Below, in pieces: positions 16,211 to 23,981 of a DNA stretch of 64,000 bases. Position numbers and translations under genes: made by a program. The notes below the pieces were generated by a model that saw only the letters and a program-made list of their open reading frames with translations, did no database searches and was not told where the DNA came from. Within the stretch, counting starts at the first letter, position 1; every line of letters starts with the position of its first letter. The stretch comes from Chersky-840 sp963811775 (GTDB lineage: Bacteria; Actinomycetota; Acidimicrobiia; Acidimicrobiales; UBA8190). The DNA lies in contig CAWESO010000014.1 in the NCBI GenBank assembly GCA_963811775.1, forward strand, positions 98,063 to 162,062. The letters run 5' to 3'.

Positions 16211-18574
16211 CTAGGCCCAGTTCCCGCCGCGACCGTTGCCGTTGCCGTTCCCGTGGGAGTTCCAGTAGCCGCTCCAGTAACCGCCCCCGGAACCGCCGTT
16301 CCCGTTCCCGTTGCCGTTGCCGGAACCCTGGCCGTTTCCGCTCCCGTAGCCGTTCCCGGAACCCTGGCCGTTGCCGTTGCCGGAACCCTGGCCGTTTCCG
16401 CTCCCGTAGCCATTGCCCGAGCCGCCGTTGCCATTGCCCTGGCCGTGGTCACGGCCCTGGCCGTTCCCGTTGCCCTGCCCGTTCCCGTTCCCGTTCCCGT
16501 TCCCGTTCCCGTTCCCGTTCCCGTTCCCGTTCCCGTTCCCGTTCCCGTTCCCGTTCCCGTTCCCGTTGCCCTGGCCTTGGTGGCCGAAGTGCATGAAGCA
16601 CTGGACCGACAGCCATTCCAAGTCGGTGGGGCAGTTGAACTGGGGAATGACGACCTCGGTCTGCGATCCGAGGTCGGTGTGCGACGGGGCGTTGTTCGGG
16701 TCCCCGGAGTACGACACCTGCCAGAAGTAGACCCCGGCCCCCAAGGTCACGGGGTTCGAGGGTGGGACCGTCCCGTTGGTGACCTGGACCGTCCCGGCCT
16801 TGGACATGGGGTTCCACCCCCAGCCCAGCCACGACGAGGAGAAGTGGGAGAACTGGAAGGAGTTGAAGCTGAGCGAGAACACCCGGTACTTGACCGTGCC
16901 CCCCGCGCTCGAGGCGTTGGTCCCGCTCAGCGTGGCCTGGTCGGTGACCGCCGTGCCGCTCGGCACGGAGATGGTGGCCCCGGTGCTCCCGCCGCCGCTC
17001 AGGATGCCGCTCAGGGTGGTGGGCACCTGGTTCCCCGTCCCGGTGGTGGTCGTGGTGGTCGGGGAGGTTCCCCCCGAGGTGGCGATCACCGGGGCGATGG
17101 AGCTCGCACTCGGGGTCGAGGTGGTGATGCCCGAGGGGGTGACCGTGTCATTGGGATACGCCGTGCAGGTGAGGTCCAGCGCACTGCCGGCCACGTTCAG
17201 CGTCAGGCTGGCCGAGGAGTCCTCGGTGATGGTGATGGGCCCTCCCGTGGCGCTGAAGCCGCTCACCGTCGCCGGCGTCGACGGCAGGGTCAACGCCACC
17301 CCGTCGGCGGGCACCGGGGACGGGATGGTCACGCTGAAGTCGAGCGGGCCCTCGGGTGTCGACGCCGGGGTGGCCCCGCTGGCGTCGATCTTGGTGTTGG
17401 CCGACCCGCTCAGCGTCGGTGAGATGGCCGCCGCCGCGCTCGCCAAGGCGGCGGGCAGGTTGGCGGTGGTCGAGTAGCCCGTCACGCTGAAGGACTGGCC
17501 CGAGGTCGGGCTCGCCGGCGACAGCGTGGCCGAGGTCACGACGTCGTTGAGCACGACGTTGCCCACCGGGGTGCCCGGGCAGTACAGCTCGTAGGCGCCG
17601 GTGAGGCCCGTACCGGGTCCGCTCGTCGTCGTGGTGGCGCCCTCGGTCGTCGTGGTGGCGCCTTCGGTGGTGGTGGTCGCCCCTTCGGTCGTCGTGGTGG
17701 CGCCTTCGGTGGTGGTGGTCGCCCCTTCGGTCGTCGTGGTGGCGCCTTCGGTGGTGGTCGTCGCCCCTTCGGTCGTCGTGGTGGCGCCTTCGGTGGTGGT
17801 CGTCGCCCCTTCGGTGGTGGTCGTCGCTCCGGCAGTTGTCGTGGTAGCGCCCGCCCCGGTGGTGGTGGTTTGGCCCGCCAGTGTCGTGGTGGGGAGGGTC
17901 TCGGTCCCGAACAGGACCGTGCCGATGGCGCGGTCGCCGGCTTGGTCACCGATGGCGAGTACGCAGAAGTCCCCCGCGGTCACCTGAGCCGGAGTCGGCG
18001 GACAGGGGAAGTTCGCGGCGTCGGTCTTGCCGTTGCCTGACGTGGTGCAGCCCTTGATGGGTCCAGTCGAGGCAGTCGTGCTGGCCACGGTCTGGGTGCA
18101 TGTCGGGGTGCCCACGGCGGGCGGCCCGACCGTCCCGGTCGCCACCGTCTTCGTTCCTGACAGCTTCCCTGTGGACGAGATGCTCGTGAGCGCCAGCGCG
18201 GAGCAGCTGACCGGGATGTCGTTGCCGAGGAAGAGGATCTGGGGCTGCGTCGGGTCGGAGTTGCACTGCTCGATCGAGGCCAATGAGGCGGCTGTGAAGT
18301 TCGCGCCGCTCACGGTGACGACATCGCCGCCCGCCAAACCGGAGCAAATCGGAGCGGTGGGGCTGGTGTCGTTGCACGTCACGCCCGCGGCCGTCGACGT
18401 CAGACTGAGCGTCTGCGTGGCGGCGGCAGACGCGATCGACGCCATGCTCACTGCCACGAGTGTGCCGCCCATTCCCAACATCAGGGCGCCCACCGCCATG
18501 ATCATCGGAACCAGTCGCGGTCGGCGTGCCATCCGCGGGTTTCGTGTCGTCACTGCTGGCCCTCTTTCGCTCAT
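16211..18574 (-). CDS. Large secreted repeat protein with Thr-rich stalk, Ig-like domain and Gly-Asn tail
   Basis: This 787-residue exported protein has five parts. A signal peptide ends near residue 50 (SIASAAA). Next comes a beta-rich domain with VTVSGANFTAASLASIEQCN and paired cysteines, reminiscent of neocarzinostatin-like repeats. Then there is a stalk of about ten TTTTEGA units. Two further beta domains follow, the last with VYFWQVSYSGDPNNAPSH, as in bacterial Ig-like domains. The tail of about 130 residues is built from GN, GQ and GS repeats and ends GRGGNWA. No sortase motif or final membrane helix is seen, so anchoring is unclear. The ATG at 18574 has a G-rich site upstream; an ATG 18 bases earlier does not. 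A role in the cell surface or matrix is inferred. Confidence 0.75.
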   Translation of the reverse strand: MSERGPAVTTRNPRMARRPRLVPMIMAVGALMLGMGGTLVAVSMASIASAAATQTLSLTSTAAGVTCNDTSPTAPICSGLAGGDVVTVSGANFTAASLASIEQCNSDPTQPQILFLGNDIPVSCSALALTSISSTGKLSGTKTVATGTVGPPAVGTPTCTQTVASTTASTGPIKGCTTSGNGKTDAANFPCPPTPAQVTAGDFCVLAIGDQAGDRAIGTVLFGTETLPTTTLAGQTTTTGAGATTTTAGATTTTEGATTTTEGATTTTEGATTTTEGATTTTEGATTTTEGATTTTEGATTTTEGATTTTEGATTTTSGPGTGLTGAYELYCPGTPVGNVVLNDVVTSATLSPASPTSGQSFSVTGYSTTANLPAALASAAAAISPTLSGSANTKIDASGATPASTPEGPLDFSVTIPSPVPADGVALTLPSTPATVSGFSATGGPITITEDSSASLTLNVAGSALDLTCTAYPNDTVTPSGITTSTPSASSIAPVIATSGGTSPTTTTTTGTGNQVPTTLSGILSGGGSTGATISVPSGTAVTDQATLSGTNASSAGGTVKYRVFSLSFNSFQFSHFSSSWLGWGWNPMSKAGTVQVTNGTVPPSNPVTLGAGVYFWQVSYSGDPNNAPSHTDLGSQTEVVIPQFNCPTDLEWLSVQCFMHFGHQGQGNGNGNGNGNGNGNGNGNGNGNGNGNGNGNGQGNGNGQGRDHGQGNGNGGSGNGYGSGNGQGSGNGNGQGSGNGYGSGNGQGSGNGNGNGNGGSGGGYWSGYWNSHGNGNGNGRGGNWA
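16478..16568 (-). repeat. Hexanucleotide microsatellite encoding (Gly-Asn)n
   Basis: About 15 nearly uninterrupted copies of GGGAAC (plus strand CCCGTT/TTCCCG) encode the uninterrupted Gly-Asn run. Interrupted copies continue to about 16250. Slippage would change tail length without breaking the frame. Confidence 0.9.
17631..17830 (-). repeat. 21-bp tandem repeats encoding TTTTEGA
   Basis: About nine to ten 21-base units encode the heptad TTTTEGA, with edge variants TTTTAGA and TTTTSGP. Neighbouring units differ mainly at synonymous Thr codons, in an alternating pattern that suggests duplication of two-unit blocks. Confidence 0.9.
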
Positions 18575-18965
18575 CGATTCGCCCCCCGGCAAAAATCAAA
18601 CCAGAAGATGGGAAGACTTCTCCCCCTTGCCTACCTGTTTCAACCCGTCGAACCCATCACCAAAATTGATGAATACCGTCGGTGTGATGCCGCAGCAAAG
18701 GGCGACACCGAGATGGATTCCTGTCGTTAGCCGAGGTTGTGGCCTTCACGAGCACCACGAGGGTCGCTCGCCCTCACAGGCTTAGGTGGTTCTACGCGGG
18801 TAGAGACCCTTTGGGGCGCGACCATCGTGGCTGTCCTGAGAAGCGTTCGGCACCGTCGGTCTCTCGCGCGTCAGCCGTTGTCGACGGGGAGGGAGGGTCG
18901 CCGAACCTTGGTGCAGACGCACCAGTCCGTCGTCGACGGTCGCGTCCGTGCGCACTTGCAACTGC
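18575..18965. other. Intergenic region upstream of the repeat protein
   Basis: These 391 bases contain the promoter region of the repeat protein (minus strand) and the 3' flank of a VOC gene. A near-palindrome GGGAAGACTTCTCCC lies at 18608-18622 and might be an operator. A TTGAAA -35-like hexamer is present on the minus strand, but no clear -10 could be paired. No gene is supported. Confidence 0.4.
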
Positions 18966-19379
18966 TCAGGATGACGTGCGCCCTCTGACTTCCTGCACCA
19001 GCCAGCTGTTGCCGTCAGGGTCGCTGAAGGAGAGAAAGGTGCCGTAGTCGGCCCGCTGCGGGTCTGGGCCCGGTACCTGGCTCCCAGCATCGAAATGGAA
19101 GGGACCCTCGATCTCCACGCCATTCGAGGCGAGCGCGGCCTGTGCGACATCGATGTCCGACACCACGAGGTGGAGGCCCTGCAGCGAGCCTGGCGACTCC
19201 GTGTTCTTCATGAGGGCGATCGCGCAGGCGGAACCCGGGGGCGTGAGCTGCACGACGCGAAAGTCTTCACCGGCACGGTGATCGACGGTGAGCTCGAAGG
19301 CCAGCCTCTCGGCGTAGAAGTCTTTGGTCCGGTCGACGTCCGAGACCGGGATGACGACCAATTCGAGTTTCCAGTCCAT
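18966..19379 (-). CDS. VOC (glyoxalase) family protein
   Basis: This 137-residue VOC protein begins KLELVVIPVSDVDRTKDFYA and ends with GTFLSFSDPDGNSWLVQEV, both classic family signatures. The central LQGLHLVVSDIDVAQAAL opens the second beta-alpha-beta module. The ATG at 19379 has GGAGGT 4-5 bases upstream. Proteins of this exact layout are common in actinobacteria and are usually of unknown activity. It lies downstream of the SDR gene on the same strand (gap 78 bases). Confidence 0.88.
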   Translation of the reverse strand: MDWKLELVVIPVSDVDRTKDFYAERLAFELTVDHRAGEDFRVVQLTPPGSACAIALMKNTESPGSLQGLHLVVSDIDVAQAALASNGVEIEGPFHFDAGSQVPGPDPQRADYGTFLSFSDPDGNSWLVQEVRGRTSS

Positions 19380-19457
19380 GGGCACCTCCGCTTTCGACGC
19401 GTTGATCGACCGGGGGTCGACCGGACAATTGCGGGACGACGCCGTGTGGGTCGATGG

Positions 19458-20231
19458 TCAGTGGCTTCGTCCGGGGAGCATCTCGATCACGAAGTCGGGC
19501 AACTGGCCGACGATGCGGTCCTCACCGGCTCGGCTCTCGTCTTCGATCATTTCGATGATGGCACTGGCGACGTCGTCGGGAGGGAGGAGGGGCAGGAGCT
19601 GACGAGCCTGCTGAGCCCACGGGGCTTCGGTTGACCCGTTGCCCGACTTGGCGAGCAATGGAGTGTCGACGAGGCCCGGCAACACGGCATTGACTCGGAT
19701 GTTGTGGGTCCTTTTCAGTGCGGCACAAGCGCGGGTGAACATGACCACTCCGGCCTTGGTGGCCGAATAGCCGGGCTCGTCCTCCAAGGGGAGCAGAGCC
19801 CCGAGGGAGGCGATATTGACGATCGCGCCACCGCCCCGGCTCCTGAGCGGTTCGACGGCAAGACGAGTCCCGATCATCACGGCGCCCAGATTCACCATGG
19901 TCTGGGTGATCAACTTCTGGGGATCGGTGTCGGGCCACAGGGGTTCACCACAGACGATGCCGGCGTTGTTGCACAGGATGTCGAACCCGCCGAAGCGCTG
20001 GGCGGCGGTCTCGAACATCTTCTCCATCTGCTCGAGATGGCTGACGTCGACTCGTATGAACTCGGCGCTGCCACCGTTTTCGGCGATGGAGGCAACAGTG
20101 CGTTGCCCGCCGTCCACGTCGACGTCCGCCACGAGGACCGACGCGCCAAGACGGGCCAGGGAGAGACTGCATGCCCTGCCTATACCCGAGCCGGCGCCCG
20201 TGATGACGGCCACCTTGCCGGAGATCTTCAT
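19458..20231 (-). CDS. Short-chain dehydrogenase/reductase (SDR)
   Basis: This 257-residue classical SDR has the cofactor motif TGAGSGIGRA near residue 11, the acidic ADVDVDG turn that favours NAD(H), the NNAG motif (ILCNNAGIV), the catalytic Ser region IVNIASLGAL and the Y-x3-K pair (YSATK). The region after NAVLPGLVDTPL is typical of the family. It is divergent from the VOC/Gfo/SDR cluster, with 126 bases between. It probably oxidises a hydroxyl on a hydrophobic substrate. Confidence 0.92.
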   Translation of the reverse strand: MKISGKVAVITGAGSGIGRACSLSLARLGASVLVADVDVDGGQRTVASIAENGGSAEFIRVDVSHLEQMEKMFETAAQRFGGFDILCNNAGIVCGEPLWPDTDPQKLITQTMVNLGAVMIGTRLAVEPLRSRGGGAIVNIASLGALLPLEDEPGYSATKAGVVMFTRACAALKRTHNIRVNAVLPGLVDTPLLAKSGNGSTEAPWAQQARQLLPLLPPDDVASAIIEMIEDESRAGEDRIVGQLPDFVIEMLPGRSH

Positions 20232-20357
20232 AACCGGAGACTAGGCGACCTCGGACCCGCCCCTTCGGCCTCCGGCTGCCCGGGGGGCGGGCATCGGTGG
20301 CGCGATGATGGCCCCCGGTCGATCACTCCGATCTCGGCCGGGGAGGAGCGGAGTGTC

Positions 20358-20891
20358 GTGGGAACCCTTGAGCGAGTGTTTCCAGGCCCGATTCGTCAGA
20401 ACGCCTACCTCGTGGACGACCTTCAGGCCGCCGTGCGCCCGTGGCTGCGTGCGGGAATCGGGCCGTGGTTCGTGCTGCGGTCCTTGACGCAGACCGACAG
20501 CGAGTACCGGGGCGAGAAGACGGCGCCGGTTGTGTCGATCGCCTTCGCCAATTCGGGTGACCTGCAGATCGAGCTCATAGAACAAGAAGACGATTCGCCG
20601 AGCATCTATCGGGAATTCACCGACAACGGTCACCACGGCTTCCATCACGTCGCGTTCTGGAGCGAGGACTTCGATGGCACGGTCGCGGGCGCTGTGGCCG
20701 CGGGCTGGCCGGTGGTGCATCACGGCACGGGCGGAGGGATCGCCAAGTTCGCGTATCTCGATGCCGGTGGGTTCACGAGCACGGTCGTCGAGATCATGGA
20801 GCTCAACGAGGTCACGACGTGGATGACCACAATGGTGCGCGAGGCGGCACGGGATTGGGACGGACGTGATCCGGTGCGGAGCCTCGGTTGA
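20358..20891 (+). CDS. VOC-fold protein, epimerase-like
   Basis: This 177-residue protein has two VOC modules: IRQNAYLVDDLQAAVRPWL at the start, then HGFHHVAFWSEDFDGTV, similar to methylmalonyl-CoA epimerase-like and steroid-associated glyoxalase-like proteins. LQIELIEQ and TVVEIMEL carry the Glu ligands expected at strand ends. The GTG at 20358 follows GGGAGGAG. It precedes the Gfo/Idh/MocA gene by 79 bases; that gene has its own promoter, so the VOC gene may or may not share the transcript. Confidence 0.82.
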   Translation: MGTLERVFPGPIRQNAYLVDDLQAAVRPWLRAGIGPWFVLRSLTQTDSEYRGEKTAPVVSIAFANSGDLQIELIEQEDDSPSIYREFTDNGHHGFHHVAFWSEDFDGTVAGAVAAGWPVVHHGTGGGIAKFAYLDAGGFTSTVVEIMELNEVTTWMTTMVREAARDWDGRDPVRSLG

Positions 20892-20933
20892 GCCTCGTCC
20901 GGACGGGGCGCGTCGAACGGTCCGCCGTCGCTG

Positions 20934-20970
20934 TTGAGCGGCGTTCGGCCCTCGGTTACCGTCGCCGGTC
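20934..20970 (+). promoter_or_regulatory. Leaderless promoter of the Gfo/SDR/sulfotransferase/MBL operon
   Basis: TTGAGC (20934-20939), a 17-base spacer and TACCGT (20957-20962) end 8 bases before the GTG at 20971. The spacing is ideal for a housekeeping sigma factor, and the transcript would be leaderless. Confidence 0.6.
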
Positions 20971-21978
20971 GTGACTCGGGAGCGCCGCCTTCGGCTGGGG
21001 ATGGTCGGATGCGGCGCCATCGCCCGATGGCACTGGGCGGCCATCGAGCGCGCCGCCCCGCGCACCGAGGTGACCGCGGTCATTGACGTCGTCCCCGGGA
21101 ACGCCGATGCTCTCGCCTCGGTGACCGGCGCGGCGCCGTACTCGGACCTTTCCGAGGCGCTGCGAGCCGACGCGTTCGATGCCGCTCTGGTCATGGTGCC
21201 GCACGATCGGCACGAGGAAGTTGCCCTCGGCGTCCTCGGGGCCGGAAGGCACCTGCTCCTCGAGAAGCCGATGGCGCCGACGCTCGAGGCATGCCAGCGG
21301 ATCCTGGAGGCCGCGGAGCACGCCGGCACGGTCTTCATGGTGGCCGAGAACGCCCAGTACTGGCCCGAGGTCGTGACGGCGAAGGCGCTCGTCGACGACG
21401 GCGCCATCGGAGATCTCATCACGGCCCGATCGTGGCACTGCGCCCCGCCCATGGAGGAGTTCTACCGGGGCGACGACCCGTGGCGACTGTCGACCGCCGC
21501 CACCGGGGGCGGCATCGCCATCGACGCCGGGTCGCACTGGTTACGTCCCCTGCGCATGTGGCTCGGTGAGATCATCGAGGTGGTCGCCTCCACCGGGCAT
21601 GTCATGAAGGAGATGGAAGGCGAATCGCTGTGCCGAGCCCTGTGCCGCTTCGACGGCGGTGTGGTGGCGAGCTTCGACGCCGTTCTCGTCCCCGGAGCTG
21701 CCGCTCCAGTTGCCCCCTTCCAGCTCACGGGCACCGGGGGGGAGATCGTGGTCGAACACGGTCGAGTCCTCCTCTACGACGGCAAAGAGGCTCGTGGCGA
21801 GGTCGTGGGGGACGGCAATTACTTCATGAGCTACGAGCGCCAGATCGCGGACTTCGAGGCGGCGGTGCTCGACGGGGTTGCCCCGGCGGCCTCGGCCGCA
21901 TTCGCCGTCGGGGAACTCCGGGCCGCCCTCGCCATGTACCGCTCGGTGCAATCCGGGCGTTGGGAGCCGGTGTGGTAG
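20971..21978 (+). CDS. Gfo/Idh/MocA family oxidoreductase
   Basis: This 335-residue NAD(P)-dependent oxidoreductase has the Rossmann motif LRLGMVGCGAIARWHWAA at the start, the family E-K-P motif (LLLEKPMAP) near residue 97, and a C-terminal beta-sheet domain with GGGIAIDAGSHWLRPLRMWL, where the D and H fit the catalytic pair. Family members act on sugars, inositols or other cyclic polyols. It is the first gene of a tightly packed operon, and its stop overlaps the GTG of the following SDR. A second member of this family lies at 58143. Confidence 0.92.
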   Translation: MTRERRLRLGMVGCGAIARWHWAAIERAAPRTEVTAVIDVVPGNADALASVTGAAPYSDLSEALRADAFDAALVMVPHDRHEEVALGVLGAGRHLLLEKPMAPTLEACQRILEAAEHAGTVFMVAENAQYWPEVVTAKALVDDGAIGDLITARSWHCAPPMEEFYRGDDPWRLSTAATGGGIAIDAGSHWLRPLRMWLGEIIEVVASTGHVMKEMEGESLCRALCRFDGGVVASFDAVLVPGAAAPVAPFQLTGTGGEIVVEHGRVLLYDGKEARGEVVGDGNYFMSYERQIADFEAAVLDGVAPAASAAFAVGELRAALAMYRSVQSGRWEPVW

Positions 21979-22721
21979 CCGCACGCTTCGACTTCTCGGG
22001 GGCAGCCGTGTTGGTCACCGGCGGGTCCAACGGCATCGGTCTCGGCGTGGCGAACGCCTTCGCCGCCGCCGGGGCCCATGTGACGATCACCGGCACCCGG
22101 GCCTCGGCCCGCGACTACGACCACGACCTGTCGCCCTTCAGCTACCAGCCACTGGTGTTGAGCGATGCAGCGGGCATCGACCGACTCGTGCAGCACCTGG
22201 ACCGGCTCGACATCCTCGTCAACAACGCAGGCCAGAACCTGCCCGGCGGCCGCGATGAATGGCACCCCGACGTGTTCGAGGAGGTCGTCGCCACCAACCT
22301 CTTCGGGGCGTTTCGCCTCACGACGGCGTGCAAGGCCTTTCTGGTAGCCAGCGCCATCGACGGTGGGGCGAGCGTCGTCAACGTCGGCTCGATGACGAGC
22401 TTCTTCGGACTCGAGATCGTTCCCGCCTACGGAGCGGCGAAAGCGGCGGTAGTCCAGCTGACCAAAGGATTGGCCGTGGCGTGGGCGAGGGACGGGGTCC
22501 GGGTCAATGCGGTCGCCCCGGGGGTCATCGAGTCCAACATGACCGCACCCATGCTCGCCTTCGACGAGCTCACTGCGCCGCTGCGGGGCCGTACCCCGAT
22601 GCGACGGTTCGGCACCCCCGCCGACGTGGCCCCGGTCGTCCTGTTCCTGGCCAGCCCGGCGGCGCGTTACGTCACGGGCCAGACACTGCCGGTGGACGGC
22701 GGCTTCTCGGTGCAGGGCTGA
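21972..22721 (+). CDS. Short-chain dehydrogenase/reductase (SDR)
   Basis: This 249-residue SDR carries VLVTGGSNGIGLGVANAFAA (cofactor motif), NNAG in ILVNNAGQN, the catalytic Ser in VNVGSMTSFFG, and Y-x3-K as YGAAK. The C-terminal VTGQTLPVDGGFSVQG is the family end motif. The GTG at 21972 overlaps the upstream stop by 7 bases, indicating coupling, and the sulfotransferase starts 3 bases after its stop. With Gfo/Idh/MocA it could carry out two successive redox steps on one polyol or sterol-like compound; this is inference from context. Confidence 0.92.
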   Translation: MVAARFDFSGAAVLVTGGSNGIGLGVANAFAAAGAHVTITGTRASARDYDHDLSPFSYQPLVLSDAAGIDRLVQHLDRLDILVNNAGQNLPGGRDEWHPDVFEEVVATNLFGAFRLTTACKAFLVASAIDGGASVVNVGSMTSFFGLEIVPAYGAAKAAVVQLTKGLAVAWARDGVRVNAVAPGVIESNMTAPMLAFDELTAPLRGRTPMRRFGTPADVAPVVLFLASPAARYVTGQTLPVDGGFSVQG

Positions 22722-22724
22722 GCG

Positions 22725-23981
22725 GTGGGCCATGACATCCGCATCGACGACCTGTCGGCACCCCGCTACAGCGACGTCCAGAGAGCCGCTCTCGAGTACG
22801 GCGAACACCATGGCGTCGACCTCCGGGTCGACACGGTCCTCGAGGCGGCGATGGCGCGCACGGCGCTCGACGACTTCGGGGACGGCGACTTCGCTCGTCG
22901 CCTCGGGCTGTGGCTGTCGGAGATGGACGGCGACGGGGACCGGACGGCGCTGGGTCGACTCGGGTTCTTCAACGACTGTGTTCGGTATGCCGCCAACCGT
23001 CTTCGGATCCGCGACCTGCTCCAGCGCCATCCCGAGATTCTCCACATCCGCATCGATCGGCCCATCGTGGTGGTGGGGTTGCCCCGTTCGGGCACCACGC
23101 ACCTGGTCAACCTCATCGCCGCCGACGAACGCCTACGGTCGATGCCCCTGTGGGAGAGCTACGAGCCGGTGCCCGATCGCCGCGAGCGTCACGGTCCCGA
23201 CGGCGTCGACCCACGCTGGCAACGATGCCATCAGGCCTGGGAGGCGATGGAGTTGACGCTGCCGCACCTCTCGGCCATGCACCCCATGCACCCCGACCAC
23301 GTGCACGAGGAGCTCGAGCTGGAGCTTCCGGACTTCTCCAGCTACACCCCGGAGTGGGTGGCCCGGTGCCCGCAGTGGCGCGACTTCTACCTGTCGCACG
23401 ACCAAACCCCGCATTACCGGTACCTGCGCACCGTGCTGCAGATCCTGCAGTGGTTCCGGCCAGGTGAGCGCTGGGTCCTGAAGTCACCGCAGCACCTGGA
23501 ACAGCTCGGCCCCCTGCTGGCGACGTTTCCCGACGCGACGGTCGTGGTGACGCATCGCGATCCGGTCTCGGTGGTGCAATCGGCAGCCACCATGATGGCG
23601 TACGCCGCCCGCATGAGCTACCGCCATCCCATGCCGCACTTCTATCTGGAGTACTGGGCCGATCGGATCCGACGGCTGCTCGAGGCTTCCGTTCGTGACC
23701 GGCCTCTGCTCAGCGAGGCGAAGACCCATGACGTCTTGTTCCACCAGTTCATCCGCGACGACCTGGGGACGGTGGCGAACATCTACGAGGTCGCCGGACT
23801 GACCATGACCGACGACGCTCGCCGGCAGATCACCGCCTACCGTGACGCGCACCGGCGGGGGAGCGTCGGCCGGGTGGTCTACGACCTGCGCGGCGATTTC
23901 GACACGACCCCTGCCGACGTCCGGCACCCGTTCGGTTTCTACTTCGACCGGTTCCCCGTCGAGGTGGAGGTGGACCAGTGA
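22725..23981 (+). CDS. Sulfotransferase family protein (PAPS-dependent type)
   Basis: This 418-residue protein shows the sulfotransferase 5'-phosphosulfate loop VVVGLPRSGTTHLVNLIAA near residue 120, and the 3'-phosphate motif VVVTHRDPVSVVQSAATMM near residue 270. WVLKSPQHLEQL in between is typical of the Sulfotransfer_3 group. A long N-terminal helical extension of about 110 residues precedes the fold, as in many actinobacterial homologues found with steroid or fatty-acid genes. It would transfer sulfate from PAPS to a hydroxyl, or act as an atypical member. The start is GTG. Its stop overlaps the MBL gene start by 4 bases (GTGA). Confidence 0.9.
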   Translation: MGHDIRIDDLSAPRYSDVQRAALEYGEHHGVDLRVDTVLEAAMARTALDDFGDGDFARRLGLWLSEMDGDGDRTALGRLGFFNDCVRYAANRLRIRDLLQRHPEILHIRIDRPIVVVGLPRSGTTHLVNLIAADERLRSMPLWESYEPVPDRRERHGPDGVDPRWQRCHQAWEAMELTLPHLSAMHPMHPDHVHEELELELPDFSSYTPEWVARCPQWRDFYLSHDQTPHYRYLRTVLQILQWFRPGERWVLKSPQHLEQLGPLLATFPDATVVVTHRDPVSVVQSAATMMAYAARMSYRHPMPHFYLEYWADRIRRLLEASVRDRPLLSEAKTHDVLFHQFIRDDLGTVANIYEVAGLTMTDDARRQITAYRDAHRRGSVGRVVYDLRGDFDTTPADVRHPFGFYFDRFPVEVEVDQ

